Origin: Streptomyces wedmorensis
GTDB lineage: Bacteria > Actinomycetota > Actinomycetes > Streptomycetales > Streptomycetaceae
Assembly (NCBI RefSeq): GCF_000716445.1
Contig: NZ_JNWK01000009.1
Location: forward strand, 62,001 to 126,000
Direction: 5' to 3'
Length of the DNA: 64,000 bases
Part shown: piece after piece, positions 1 to 8,512 of the stretch
Numbering within the stretch: the stretch's first letter is position 1
Layout: each line of letters begins with the position of its first letter
Made by a program: the position numbers and the translations under genes
Notes under the pieces: model-generated
Seen by the model: the letters and a program-made list of their open reading frames with translations, nothing else
What the model was told of the DNA's origin: nothing
The model's database searches: none

Positions 1-43
1 GGACGGCGTACTGAGCGAGAGCGAGCGGGCACGCGCATGCTGA
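1..43 (+). CDS. ABC transporter ATP-binding protein, C-terminal end (partial)
   Basis: Only the last 13 codons are inside the window, reading in the frame of base 2 to a TGA at 41-43. The residues resemble the variable tail that follows the last strand of MacB/LolD-type ATPases. The stop overlaps the ATG of the permease gene at 37, the usual arrangement in MacB-like operons. The assignment rests mainly on this context, so confidence is moderate. Confidence 0.45.
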   Translation, partial: DGVLSESERARAC

Positions 44-1299
44 GCCGGAACCGAAAGGCACGGGACACCGCGCCCCCGCCCCCCATCGGGCACTCCACGT
101 TCGTGGCACGGGACCTGCTGGCCGAAGCGCTGGCAGGGATGCTGCAGCGCCCCGCCCGCTCCGCGCTCACCATGCTCGGCACCGTCCTGGGCGTCGGCGC
201 CTTCGTCGCCGTACTCGGCCTCACCGCCACCGCCTCCTCGCAGATCGACTCCCGCTTCAACGTGCTCTCCGCGACGGAGGTGACGGTCGAGGACGTCGCC
301 CGCGACCAGGACGAGTTCGCCGACGCGGCGTTCCCGGACGACGCCTCGGACCGCGTCGAACGGCTCAACGGGGTGCGGCACGCCGGCGTGCTGTGGACGG
401 TGCAACCCCGGTACGGCGCCGCCGAACTCGCCGTCACCGCCGCCCCGGTCGGCGGCACCGGAGGGGAAACCCTCAACGTGGTGGCTGCCGCCCCCGGCAC
501 ACTGCGCGCCGCCGAACCCCGGCTCTCCCAGGGCAGGCTGTACGACGACTTCCACAGCGACACCCGCCAGCGCGTCACCGTCATCAGCTCGGGCATCGCC
601 GCACGCCTGGGCATCACCACGCTGGAGACCCAACCGGCGATCTTCATCGGAGGGCAGCCGTTCACCGTCACCGGCATCGTCGACGACGTCCAGCGCCAGC
701 CGGACGTGCTCCTCTCCGTTCTCGTACCGCACACCACCGCGGTCGAACTCTGGGGGCGGCCCGCCCAGGGCGCCAGAATGCTCATCGCGACCGACCTGGG
801 CGCCGCCCGTCAGGTGGCCGGGGAAGCCCCCACGGCGCTGCGCCCCGACCACCCGGAGTACTTGAAGGCGGTTCCACCGCCCGACCCGAAGAGCCTGCGG
901 TCCTCGGTGACCTCCGACCTCGAACAGTTGTTTCTCCTGCTCGCCGGGGTGTGCCTGGTCATCGGAGCGGTCGGGATCGCCAACACCACCCTGGTAGCGG
1001 TCCTGGAGCGCACCGGGGAGATCGGCCTGCGCCGTGCTCTCGGCGCGCAGAGACGGCATGTCACCGCCCAGTTCCTCGCCGAGTCGGGCACGCTGGGCGC
1101 GTTCGGCGGACTCATCGGCACGGCCATCGGCACGCTGGCCGTCCTGGTGGTGGCGCTGATCAGGGAGTGGACGCCGGTCATGCACCCGGTGATCCTCGCG
1201 ACCGCCCCGCTCATCGGTCTGGCGACCGGAGTCGTGGCCGGGATCTATCCCGCCCGGCGTGCGTCTTCCGTACAACCGGCCGAAGCCCTTCGCGGCTGA
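37..1299 (+). CDS. MacB/FtsX-family ABC transporter permease
   Basis: A 420-aa membrane protein with the MacB-PCD/FtsX layout. One transmembrane helix near residues 40-65 (motif TMLGTVLGVGAFVAVLGL) is followed by a roughly 200-residue extracytoplasmic domain. Three C-terminal helices lie at about 295-320, 345-370 and 385-405, with the FtsX hallmark GEIGLRRALGA between the first two. The protein would pair with the ATPase whose end overlaps its start codon. This family typically exports peptides, antibiotics or lipids or transmits mechanical force; the substrate cannot be read from the sequence. Confidence 0.88.
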   Translation: MLSRNRKARDTAPPPPIGHSTFVARDLLAEALAGMLQRPARSALTMLGTVLGVGAFVAVLGLTATASSQIDSRFNVLSATEVTVEDVARDQDEFADAAFPDDASDRVERLNGVRHAGVLWTVQPRYGAAELAVTAAPVGGTGGETLNVVAAAPGTLRAAEPRLSQGRLYDDFHSDTRQRVTVISSGIAARLGITTLETQPAIFIGGQPFTVTGIVDDVQRQPDVLLSVLVPHTTAVELWGRPAQGARMLIATDLGAARQVAGEAPTALRPDHPEYLKAVPPPDPKSLRSSVTSDLEQLFLLLAGVCLVIGAVGIANTTLVAVLERTGEIGLRRALGAQRRHVTAQFLAESGTLGAFGGLIGTAIGTLAVLVVALIREWTPVMHPVILATAPLIGLATGVVAGIYPARRASSVQPAEALRG

Positions 1300-1337
1300 C
1301 CCACACGGGTGCTCGTCCGCTTCCACAGCGACTTCCC

Positions 1338-1361
1338 GGCCGGCGTCCGGAAGCGCCGGCC
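1338..1361 (+). terminator. Possible terminator after the ABC permease
   Basis: An 8-bp perfect inverted repeat (GGCCGGCG / CGCCGGCC) with an 8-base loop sits 38 bases past the permease stop and before the RBS of the next gene. There is no T-tract, as is common in Streptomyces. The stem is short, so this is tentative. Confidence 0.35.
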
Positions 1362-1464
1362 AGGGGTGGGAGACGGGCGGGAGGAAGAGGGAGGCTCCGT
1401 GCCGGGACGTCCCGGGCGCGACCCGTGGAGTGCGCGGCGCACTCCGGCATAGGAGCCTGGTGGT

Positions 1465-2568
1465 GTGGTGAAGCCAAGGAAGGCGGCGAACGGCGCGTAC
1501 CCCCGGAGCTGGCTGAGCGGGGCCCCACCGCCCCGCTGGGTGCGGGTCCTGCCCGTGCTGCTGCTCGTCGGGGTCGGAGCGGCCTCCCTCACCGACTCCG
1601 TTCCGCTGTACATCGGCTTCCTGCTCGGCGCGGTGCCTCCGCTGGCCGTCCTGGCCTACGGACCATGGGCCACGGCCCTCCTCGGCGCCGCGACGATCGC
1701 GCTGCTGACCATTCCCCTCTTCCACCTGGACCAGCCCGGCGACACCGACCTCTTCACCCTGGGCTTCGTCGCGACCCTGAGCGTCTTCGTCTCCTTCGTA
1801 CGCGGGCGCCGGGACGAGCAGCTCGACCTCGAACGCGCCGTCGCCGAGACGGCCCAGCGGGCCATCGTCCCGGACGTACGGCGGCGGGTCGGGCCCGTGC
1901 GCTGCGCGAGCCTGTACCGCGCCGCCGAGCGCGGCACCCTGGTGGGAGGCGACTTCTTCGACGTCGGGCCCGGCCCCCACGGGGTGCGGGCGGTCCTCGG
2001 CGACGTACAGGGGCACGGTCTGTCGGCCGTCGCGACGGTCGCCTCCGTCATGGGGGCGTTCCGCGAGGCCGTGCTGGACGACGTGGACCCGGAGTCGATC
2101 GCGGCGCGGCTTGACCGCAGGCTCGTGGTCGACTCGGCGCGGACGGAGCACGCGGAACTCTTCGCCACGGCCGTCCTTCTGGACTTCGCACCGCACGGGC
2201 GGGAGGTCCGTGTCCTGGCCTGCGGCCATCCGCCGCCGGTCCTGCTGCGCGGCGGAGCCGTGAGCACCCTGGAACTCGACCCCGGCCCGCCCCTCGGACT
2301 GGGCCTCGCCGACGTCATGCCCGGAACCGTCGCGACGGTCTCGCTGCGGCCCGGGGACCGGCTGCTCCTGGCCTCGGACGGTGTCCTGGAGGCACGGGAC
2401 GCCTCCGGCGCGTTCTACCCCTTCGTCGAGCGCCTGGCCGGTATGACCGGTGTCGGCCTCGACGAGCTGCCCGACGCGATCTGGGCCGACCTGAGCCGCT
2501 TCGCCCCCAAGATCCAGGACGACGTCACCCTCCTGATCCTCGCCTTGGACACCTCCGGCCCGGGCTGA
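1465..2568 (+). CDS. Membrane-anchored PP2C-type (SpoIIE/RsbU) serine phosphatase
   Basis: A 367-aa protein. Three to four hydrophobic segments lie at residues about 25-115, then a linker with a short coiled coil, then a PP2C/SpoIIE domain at about 130-360. The metal-binding landmarks are present: VGGDFFDV, LGDVQGHG, FATAVLL and a late QDDVTLL. Proteins of this kind dephosphorylate anti-anti-sigma factors in partner-switching pathways, and Streptomyces has dozens. Two GTG codons in tandem (1465, 1468) follow AGGAG at 1451-1455; the first is used here. It has the same layout as the phosphatase at 55783-56874. Target unknown. Confidence 0.87.
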   Translation: MVKPRKAANGAYPRSWLSGAPPPRWVRVLPVLLLVGVGAASLTDSVPLYIGFLLGAVPPLAVLAYGPWATALLGAATIALLTIPLFHLDQPGDTDLFTLGFVATLSVFVSFVRGRRDEQLDLERAVAETAQRAIVPDVRRRVGPVRCASLYRAAERGTLVGGDFFDVGPGPHGVRAVLGDVQGHGLSAVATVASVMGAFREAVLDDVDPESIAARLDRRLVVDSARTEHAELFATAVLLDFAPHGREVRVLACGHPPPVLLRGGAVSTLELDPGPPLGLGLADVMPGTVATVSLRPGDRLLLASDGVLEARDASGAFYPFVERLAGMTGVGLDELPDAIWADLSRFAPKIQDDVTLLILALDTSGPG

Positions 2569-2746
2569 CGGGACAGGGCCCGGGCGCGAGGCCGGACGGG
2601 GCCCCTACCTCGCCCTGCCCTGCGATGCCCGGCCCGGCCCTGGTCTGTATGGCGCACCGAGCTCTTCTCCCGGGTGATTCCGGTGGCGCGCGTCCCGCGA
2701 TCACGGGTGTCTGGACGAAGGAAGCACAGGCAGGAAGCGGGAGACC

Positions 2747-3385
2747 ATGGAGCGGAAGCACAAGCGCCTGGCGACGCCGTGGGCCGCCGGGGTGGCGGGG
2801 ATGGTGTTCGCGATCCTGACGGCCACGGCGATCGTCCTCGTACGCATCGCCATGCCGAGCGGCGTCGACGGGGCACAAGCGACCGTGGACGCAGGACAGC
2901 GGAGCGCCGTGCGGACGGCGCTGGAGCTGATCCCGTTCGCAGGGATCGCGTTCCTGTGGTTCATGGGCGCGCTGCGCGAGCAGGCGGGAGAGCACGAGGA
3001 CAAGTTCGTCTCCACGGTGTTCCTGGGCAGCGGTCTGGTCTTCGTCGCCACGCTGTTCGGCGCCGCGGCCGCTGCCTGGAGCGTGCTCGACGAGGGTGGA
3101 CAGGGCTCCTCCTTCGGCCGCGACGTCGCTTACGCCCTGCTGACCACCTACGCCATGCGGATGGCGGCGGTGTTCGTCATGACGACCACGACCATCGCCC
3201 ACCGGCTCGGCGTCCTCCCGCGCCCGCTCACCGTCGTCGGCTACCTGGCGGGCCTGACGCTGCTCGTGGTGGGAGCGAACGTGCCCTGGTCGGAGCTGGT
3301 CTTCCCGGCCTGGGTGCTCGTCCTCAGTCTGAACACCCTGTGGGGCCGGCGTTCCGCCGCGTCACGGACCACCGCCTCGACCTGA
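2747..3385 (+). CDS. Unknown integral membrane protein
   Basis: A 212-aa protein with about six hydrophobic segments (roughly residues 12-34, 57-75, 92-112, 130-152, 160-178, 184-198), a basic N-terminus and a basic, Ser/Thr-rich tail. I recognise no catalytic motif or family. The only extramembrane part of any size is around residues 75-90 (REQAGEHEDKF). The ATG follows GGGAGACC at a normal RBS distance. It stands alone between the phosphatase gene and the ferredoxin operon on the same strand. Confidence 0.8.
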   Translation: MERKHKRLATPWAAGVAGMVFAILTATAIVLVRIAMPSGVDGAQATVDAGQRSAVRTALELIPFAGIAFLWFMGALREQAGEHEDKFVSTVFLGSGLVFVATLFGAAAAAWSVLDEGGQGSSFGRDVAYALLTTYAMRMAAVFVMTTTTIAHRLGVLPRPLTVVGYLAGLTLLVVGANVPWSELVFPAWVLVLSLNTLWGRRSAASRTTAST

Positions 3386-3493
3386 TCCGGCCGCGCCGCT
3401 CACCCGATCGGTCCGCTCCCCGTCGCTGCAGCCCTCCCGGCCGATGAGAGTGGGCGCAGGGGCTCGACCGAGCCATCGGAGAGGACCGATCCC

Positions 3494-3721
3494 GTGGTGA
3501 GCATTGCCGTCGATCTGAACCGCTGCCAGGGGTACGCGCAGTGCGCGTTCCTCGCTCCCGAGATCTTCACCATGCACGGCGACGAGGCGCTGCTGTACAA
3601 CCCGGATGCCGACGAGGCACAGCGCGAGAAGCTGGCCCAGGCCGCCGCGGCCTGCCCCGTGCAGGCCATCCTCGTCGATGCCGTGGACGAGCCGGCCGAG
3701 GCGGTGCCCAGTGCTCGGTGA
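3494..3721 (+). CDS. [3Fe-4S] ferredoxin of a P450 system
   Basis: A 75-aa ferredoxin with C11-x5-C17 and C54-P. The position that would hold the fourth cysteine of a 4Fe cluster is Y14, the usual signature of single-cluster [3Fe-4S] ferredoxins that feed actinobacterial P450s. It is the first gene of a three-gene operon whose other members are its reductase (overlapping by 11 bases) and a P450, so it is very likely the electron shuttle between them. Two GTGs in tandem (3494, 3497) follow a GAGAGG motif; the choice changes the protein by one residue. Confidence 0.9.
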   Translation: MVSIAVDLNRCQGYAQCAFLAPEIFTMHGDEALLYNPDADEAQREKLAQAAAACPVQAILVDAVDEPAEAVPSAR

Positions 3722-5102
3722 CGGAGCCTTGGCGCAGCTCAAACGCGAGGGCCGCATCGTCGTCGTCGGCGCCTCGCTGGCAGGCCTGCGGGCCGCCGAG
3801 ACCATGCGCGCCAAGGGCTTCGCGGGGTCCCTGACCATGATCGGCGACGAGCCCTGCGAACCGTACGACCGGCCCCCGCTGTCCAAGGGGGTGCTGCTGG
3901 GCAGGGCGCGCGCCGACCGCACCGCGCTGCCCCGGCTCCGATCCGTCGACGCGACCTGGCGGCTCGGCGTTCCCGCCACCGGCCTGGACATGGCCGCGAG
4001 GAGGGTGCGGCTGGCCGACGGCGACGAGGTGCCGTACGACCGCCTGCTGATCGCCACCGGTGTGCGGGCGCGGCCGTGGCCACGCGAGGAGGAAGCGGAA
4101 CTCGACGGCGTCTTCGTGCTGCGGACCCGCGACGACGGATCCGCGCTCGCCCGGCGGCTCGACGAGGGACCCAAACGGGTCCTCGTCATCGGGGGAGGGT
4201 TCGCCGGCTCGGAGGTCGCCTCCGCCTGCCGCGAACGCGGCCTCCCCGTCACCGTCGCCGAACGAGGCGCCGCGCCCCTGGTCGGCGCGCTCGGCGGGGT
4301 GGTCGCCGCGGTGGCCGCCGACCTCCAGCGCGAGCACGGCGTGGACCTGCGGTGCGGGGTCATGGTGACCGCCCTGGAGGGCGACGCCTCGGGACGGGTG
4401 CGCGCCGCGCACCTGTCCGACGGCTCCACCGTGGAGACCGACGTGGTGGTCGTCTCGCTCGGCGCCCTCCGCAACACCGAATGGCTGCACGGTTCCGGGC
4501 TCGGCGCCGGGCCCCGCGGCATCGCCTGCGACGCCGGCTGCAGGGCCTTCGACATCCGCGGGATCGTCACCGACGACATCTACGCGGCGGGCGACGTCGC
4601 CCGCTGCCCCCACCCCCTGTTCGGGTACCAGTTCCTGTCGCTGGAGCACTGGGGCAACGCCGTCGCCCAGGGCCGGATCGCGGCGCACAACATGCTCAGC
4701 GAGAGCATCGACCGACTGCCCCACATGGACGTGCCGGCCTTCTGGTCCTCCCAGTTCGGCGTCAACATCAAGTCGGTCGGAGTGCCGTCGATGGCGACGG
4801 AGATCCTGATCTCGCAGGGCTCACTGGAAAGCCGTCGGTTCGTCGGCGTCTACGGATACCAGGGGCGCGTCATCGGTGCCGTCTCCTTCGACCACGGCCG
4901 ATGGCTGCCCTTCTACGAGGAACTCATCGAGAAGACCGCGCCGTTCCCGCCGCAGTTCACCACGGTCGACCGGCACGCGGACGGGCAACGGCCCCTGGAC
5001 GCGGACTTCCCCGACCCGTCGGTCCCCAGCCACGGCCCCACCGTGACCCTCAGCGGATACTCGCCGGCCGACCGCCGGATGACGTTCACCCCCGCGCACT
5101 GA
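3711..5102 (+). CDS. FAD-dependent NAD(P)H-ferredoxin reductase
   Basis: A 463-aa flavoprotein of the putidaredoxin/rubredoxin reductase type. It has an N-terminal FAD dinucleotide motif (VVVGASLAGLRAAE, residues ~17-30), the PYDRPPLSKG segment typical of this family, and a second Rossmann motif for NAD(P)H (VLVIGGGFAGSEVAS, ~160-175). A late FAD contact (YAAGDVA) is followed by a C-terminal reductase domain. It would pass electrons from NAD(P)H to the ferredoxin encoded just upstream. The GTG at 3711 is chosen because it follows GAGG and begins right at the homologous region; a longer frame exists but lies inside the ferredoxin gene. Confidence 0.9.
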   Translation: MLGDGALAQLKREGRIVVVGASLAGLRAAETMRAKGFAGSLTMIGDEPCEPYDRPPLSKGVLLGRARADRTALPRLRSVDATWRLGVPATGLDMAARRVRLADGDEVPYDRLLIATGVRARPWPREEEAELDGVFVLRTRDDGSALARRLDEGPKRVLVIGGGFAGSEVASACRERGLPVTVAERGAAPLVGALGGVVAAVAADLQREHGVDLRCGVMVTALEGDASGRVRAAHLSDGSTVETDVVVVSLGALRNTEWLHGSGLGAGPRGIACDAGCRAFDIRGIVTDDIYAAGDVARCPHPLFGYQFLSLEHWGNAVAQGRIAAHNMLSESIDRLPHMDVPAFWSSQFGVNIKSVGVPSMATEILISQGSLESRRFVGVYGYQGRVIGAVSFDHGRWLPFYEELIEKTAPFPPQFTTVDRHADGQRPLDADFPDPSVPSHGPTVTLSGYSPADRRMTFTPAH

Positions 5103-5126
5103 CCCGCACGGCCACAAGGACCTGCC

Positions 5127-6362
5127 ATGACGCAAACCCTGCTGCACCAGATCCTGGACTACGCCAACCGGGCCGACCCGTACCCGATCTACGAAGAGCT
5201 GCGGAAGACACCGGTCCACCACGAGGCCGACGGGCCGTACGTGATCAGCACGTACTACGAGATCCGCAGCCTCCTCCACGATCCCCGGATCAGCTCCGAC
5301 GCCCGCAACCTGGCGTCCGGCAACGCCGACCCGCTGGCGGAACCGGCCTCCGAGCAGAGCGCCCTGCCGCCCGGCTTCCTACGGCTCGACCCGCCGGAAC
5401 ACGACCGGATGCGACGCATGACGAACCGGCACTTCGGCCCCCCGCACTCCCCCCGCCGGGTCGACCAGATGCGCCCCGAGCTGCACGACATCGTCGGCGG
5501 CCTCATCGACGGCATCGGCGACCCGAGCCGGATCGACCTGGTGGAGGAGTTCTCCTACCCCTTCCCGGTGACCGTGATCTGCAGGCTGCTCGGAGTGCCG
5601 CGCGAGGACGAGGCACGCTTCCACACCTGGGCGGACACCCTCGCCGCCAGCCTGGACCCCGACCCGGACGCCGACGCCGCCGAGCGGGACAAGGGCGCCG
5701 CCGAGGCCCGGATGCAGCTCGGCATGTACCTGGCCGGTCTCATCGAGGAGCGCCGCAAGAACCCCGGGGACGACATGCTCTCCCAACTGGCCACCACCAA
5801 GAGCCAGGACGGCCAGATGACCACCATGGAACTGCTCAGCACCGCGGCGCTGCTGCTGATCGCGGGCCACGAGACCACGGTCAACCTCATCACCAACGGC
5901 ATGCTCACCCTGCTGCGCAACCCCGACGTCCTCCAGCGCCTCAAGACCGAACCGCGCCTGGCCGTGCCCATCGTCGAGGAACTCCTCCGCTTCGAGCCCC
6001 CCGTCCAGCTCCTGCCACAGCGCACCACCCTCGCCGACATCGAGGTCCGCGGCGTCACCATCCCCAAGGGCTCCACCCTCTGGCTGATCCTGGCCTCCGG
6101 CAACCGCGACCCCCAGCGCTTCGAGAACCCCGACCACTTCGACCCCGACCGCCCCGACATCCAGCACCTCGGCCTCGGCAGCGGCATCCACAGCTGCTTC
6201 GGTGCCCCCCTCGCCCGCCTGGAAGCCCAATTCGCCCTCTCCGAACTCGCCCGCCGCCTCGACAACCCCCGCCTCCTGGACGACCCGCCCCCATACCGTC
6301 AGAACGCCGTACTGCGCGGTCCGCGCCACCTGCGAATCGCCTGCGACGGGGTCAGGCCTTAG
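5127..6362 (+). CDS. Cytochrome P450
   Basis: A 411-aa soluble class I bacterial P450. Landmarks are the I-helix oxygen-activation motif AGHETT (246-251), the K-helix E285-x-x-R288, and the heme loop GLGSGIHSCFG with the axial thiolate C357. The N-terminus has no membrane anchor. It is the last gene of the ferredoxin / reductase / P450 operon, 24 bases after the reductase, so the whole NAD(P)H-to-heme chain is encoded together. No biosynthetic enzyme lies next to it, so the substrate is unknown. Transcription probably ends at the hairpin that starts in its stop codon region. Confidence 0.95.
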   Translation: MTQTLLHQILDYANRADPYPIYEELRKTPVHHEADGPYVISTYYEIRSLLHDPRISSDARNLASGNADPLAEPASEQSALPPGFLRLDPPEHDRMRRMTNRHFGPPHSPRRVDQMRPELHDIVGGLIDGIGDPSRIDLVEEFSYPFPVTVICRLLGVPREDEARFHTWADTLAASLDPDPDADAAERDKGAAEARMQLGMYLAGLIEERRKNPGDDMLSQLATTKSQDGQMTTMELLSTAALLLIAGHETTVNLITNGMLTLLRNPDVLQRLKTEPRLAVPIVEELLRFEPPVQLLPQRTTLADIEVRGVTIPKGSTLWLILASGNRDPQRFENPDHFDPDRPDIQHLGLGSGIHSCFGAPLARLEAQFALSELARRLDNPRLLDDPPPYRQNAVLRGPRHLRIACDGVRP

Positions 6363-6396
6363 GGCCTGTCCGGCGGATCATGGCCGGACAGGCCCT
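6361..6396 (+). terminator. Rho-independent-like terminator of the P450 operon
   Basis: A 13-bp perfect inverted repeat (AGGGCCTGTCCGG / CCGGACAGGCCCT) with a 10-base loop begins inside the P450 stop codon. There is no T-run, which is usual for Streptomyces terminators. Confidence 0.7.
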
Positions 6397-6629
6397 GGTC
6401 CTGTCCGGTGCACGGGGCAGGCCAACCGCCGGCCATGGGACGGCTCATCCCTGCGAGCGCGGGCAGCGTGCCACCCGTTCGGAGTAACTCGACCTCTCTC
6501 CTGCTCACCAAGCGGTGCCCGGGGCACCTTGCCCAACGACGTCCGCCCGGTGTGGCGGGCCGCACTCGAAGGTGGTCCGGTTGGGGTGACGAGCGTGTGC
6601 GTCGAACCGGATTCGAGGAGGCGTGCGTG

Positions 6630-7064
6630 ATGAGCGGTGCGATTCGGCTCACCTTCGAGTACCGGGGCCGGCACATCGAACTGGTGGGCAGCGAGCCGGT
6701 CGACCTGGTGATTCCGGACGCTCCCGCCGGACAGCAGGGCTTTTCGGTCGGCTTGCCCCAGGGCCGCGCCGACGCACAGCCCGACGTGTCGGTCGGCTAC
6801 CGGGTGGACGTGTTGAACGCGCGAGGAAAGCGGATCCACAGCCGGCCGCTGGACGACCCGATCAGGGCAGAGGCGGAGGTCCGCTCCACCGATCCGGACC
6901 GGCCGTTCACGCACGAGCCGATCAATCAGCCCAAGGGGCGCTTCTTCGTACTGGTGCCCGCGCTGGCGGAGGCCAAGGAGGTGGCGGTGCTGCGCACCAC
7001 CGTGCGGACGCAGACGGTCGGCCGGTACCAGCTGGGACACGGCACCGAGGGAGGAGGGTCCTGA
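6630..7064 (+). CDS. Unknown small protein coupled to an M64-type peptidase
   Basis: A 144-aa protein, predicted mostly beta-strand, without signal peptide, cysteine or membrane segment. I do not recognise a family. It ends in a Gly-rich tail. ATG 6630 is chosen over the upstream frame because AGGAGG (6616-6621) precedes it at 8 bases; GTG 6627 is equally possible. Its TGA shares a base with the ATG of the metallopeptidase gene, so the two are co-translated. It may be a partner, chaperone or inhibitor of that enzyme; this is inferred from coupling only. Confidence 0.8.
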   Translation: MSGAIRLTFEYRGRHIELVGSEPVDLVIPDAPAGQQGFSVGLPQGRADAQPDVSVGYRVDVLNARGKRIHSRPLDDPIRAEAEVRSTDPDRPFTHEPINQPKGRFFVLVPALAEAKEVAVLRTTVRTQTVGRYQLGHGTEGGGS

Positions 7065-8473
7065 TGGGAACCGGCGACGGCACCGTCCTCGGTACGACGC
7101 TGATCCACGACAGCGGCCCGACCGCCTCGCGTTGGAACCTCGTTCTGCTCTCGGAGGGGTACCGGAGCAGCGAGATGGCTCAGTGGCACACGGACGCGCA
7201 GTTCTTCGTCAGCCAGCTCTTCTCCATACCGCCGTTCACCGAGGCCGCGGTCCAGGGCCGGATCAACATCCACCGCGTGGACGTCACCTCCACCGGCAGC
7301 GGCGCCGACGACCCCGCTTCCTGCGGTGGGACGGGAGCCACTCCGAAGACCTACTTCGACGCCACCTACTGCACCGGCGGGCTCGCCCGGCTGTTGACGG
7401 CCGACACGTCGATCGTGCAAGGCGTGCTCACGGCCCAGGTCCCGGCCTGGCACCAGGCTCTCGTCGTGGTCAACAGCGCCAAGTACGGAGGCTCGGGCGG
7501 CACTGTCGCCGTTACCTCGACGAGCGCCGACTGGGTCACGGTCGCCGCGCACGAGCTGGGACACTCCGCGTTCGGACTCGCCGACGAGTACGAGTCCTGG
7601 GTCAGTTGTCCCTCGGAGACCGGACACGACTCCTACACCGGCACCGAACCCACCGCGCCGAACATCACCCTGGACACCGGGCGCACCACGATCAAATGGG
7701 CGGCGCTGGTGCGGGCGACGACCGCGATGCCCACATCCAGGAACGCCGACTGCGCGGTGTGCGACCCGCAGGCCAACCCCGTGGCGGCGGGCACGATCGG
7801 TGCCTTCGAAGGGGCCGGCTACTACCACTGCGGCCTGTACCGGCCCGCGTTCAACTGCATGATGCGCAACCTCACGCCCTTCTGCGCCGTGTGCCAGGGC
7901 GTGATCCGCCGCACGCTGCAGCCGTTCGAGCGGACCCTGCGCGCGGTGGACGTGACGTCCACCATCATCGAGTGCGTTTTCGACCCTTCGGGCACGGCCG
8001 TGCCCGAAGACATCGCGCCGGCCATCCGGATCGCGGGTGCCACGGGATCGGGTTCGCTCCAGTCACGCCTGTACCCGCGCGGCATCGCCGGCTCGGCCGG
8101 TGCCGGCAAGTACCCGTACGAATACCGCGTCGACATGACACCGGTCTCGGGGCCGCTGCCGGCGTCGGCCGTCCGCACGCTCAGCCTCGACTTCGGGCCC
8201 GTCAGCCGTGTCGACTACGACGGGACCGGCGGAGCGGACCTCTTCGTCACCGCTCAGGGCGGCCCGGGAACGATCCGGCCCGTCTCCGTCACGCAGCGGG
8301 GGAACCGCCTCACCATAGACTTCGGCACCCCCGGGGTCGCGGCCGGCAACAGCGGCCTCCTCCTGGGCCTCACGTCGGACCATCCGCCGCGCGACACCAC
8401 CGCGCGGATCACCGACGGAGCCGGGAACACGCACACCCTCGCCACCCGTGCCCCGGCCTTCCCCACGGCGTAG
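7064..8473 (+). CDS. M64-type zinc metallopeptidase
   Basis: A 469-aa protein with the zinc-peptidase signature HELGH (H163, E164, H167) followed by GLADEY. An upstream segment, NLVLLSEGYR, is typical of the M64 (IgA peptidase) family. The region after the active site carries several Cys-x-x-Cys-like pairs (CAVCDPQ, CAVCQG). The C-terminal ~170 residues look like a beta-rich domain. The enzyme should hydrolyse peptide bonds, but the substrate is unknown and IgA specificity should not be assumed. There is no signal peptide, which is odd because most family members are secreted. It overlaps the preceding small gene by one base. Confidence 0.85.
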   Translation: MGTGDGTVLGTTLIHDSGPTASRWNLVLLSEGYRSSEMAQWHTDAQFFVSQLFSIPPFTEAAVQGRINIHRVDVTSTGSGADDPASCGGTGATPKTYFDATYCTGGLARLLTADTSIVQGVLTAQVPAWHQALVVVNSAKYGGSGGTVAVTSTSADWVTVAAHELGHSAFGLADEYESWVSCPSETGHDSYTGTEPTAPNITLDTGRTTIKWAALVRATTAMPTSRNADCAVCDPQANPVAAGTIGAFEGAGYYHCGLYRPAFNCMMRNLTPFCAVCQGVIRRTLQPFERTLRAVDVTSTIIECVFDPSGTAVPEDIAPAIRIAGATGSGSLQSRLYPRGIAGSAGAGKYPYEYRVDMTPVSGPLPASAVRTLSLDFGPVSRVDYDGTGGADLFVTAQGGPGTIRPVSVTQRGNRLTIDFGTPGVAAGNSGLLLGLTSDHPPRDTTARITDGAGNTHTLATRAPAFPTA

Positions 8474-8512
8474 AACGCCCGCGGCCTGCGATCAGTGGGA
8501 CGTGACCGCCGG

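Noticed and set aside
4076..6487. 803-codon plus-strand ORF across the reductase and P450 genes
   Set aside because: An Arg/Pro/His-rich alternative frame of two clear enzymes; no RBS or motif.
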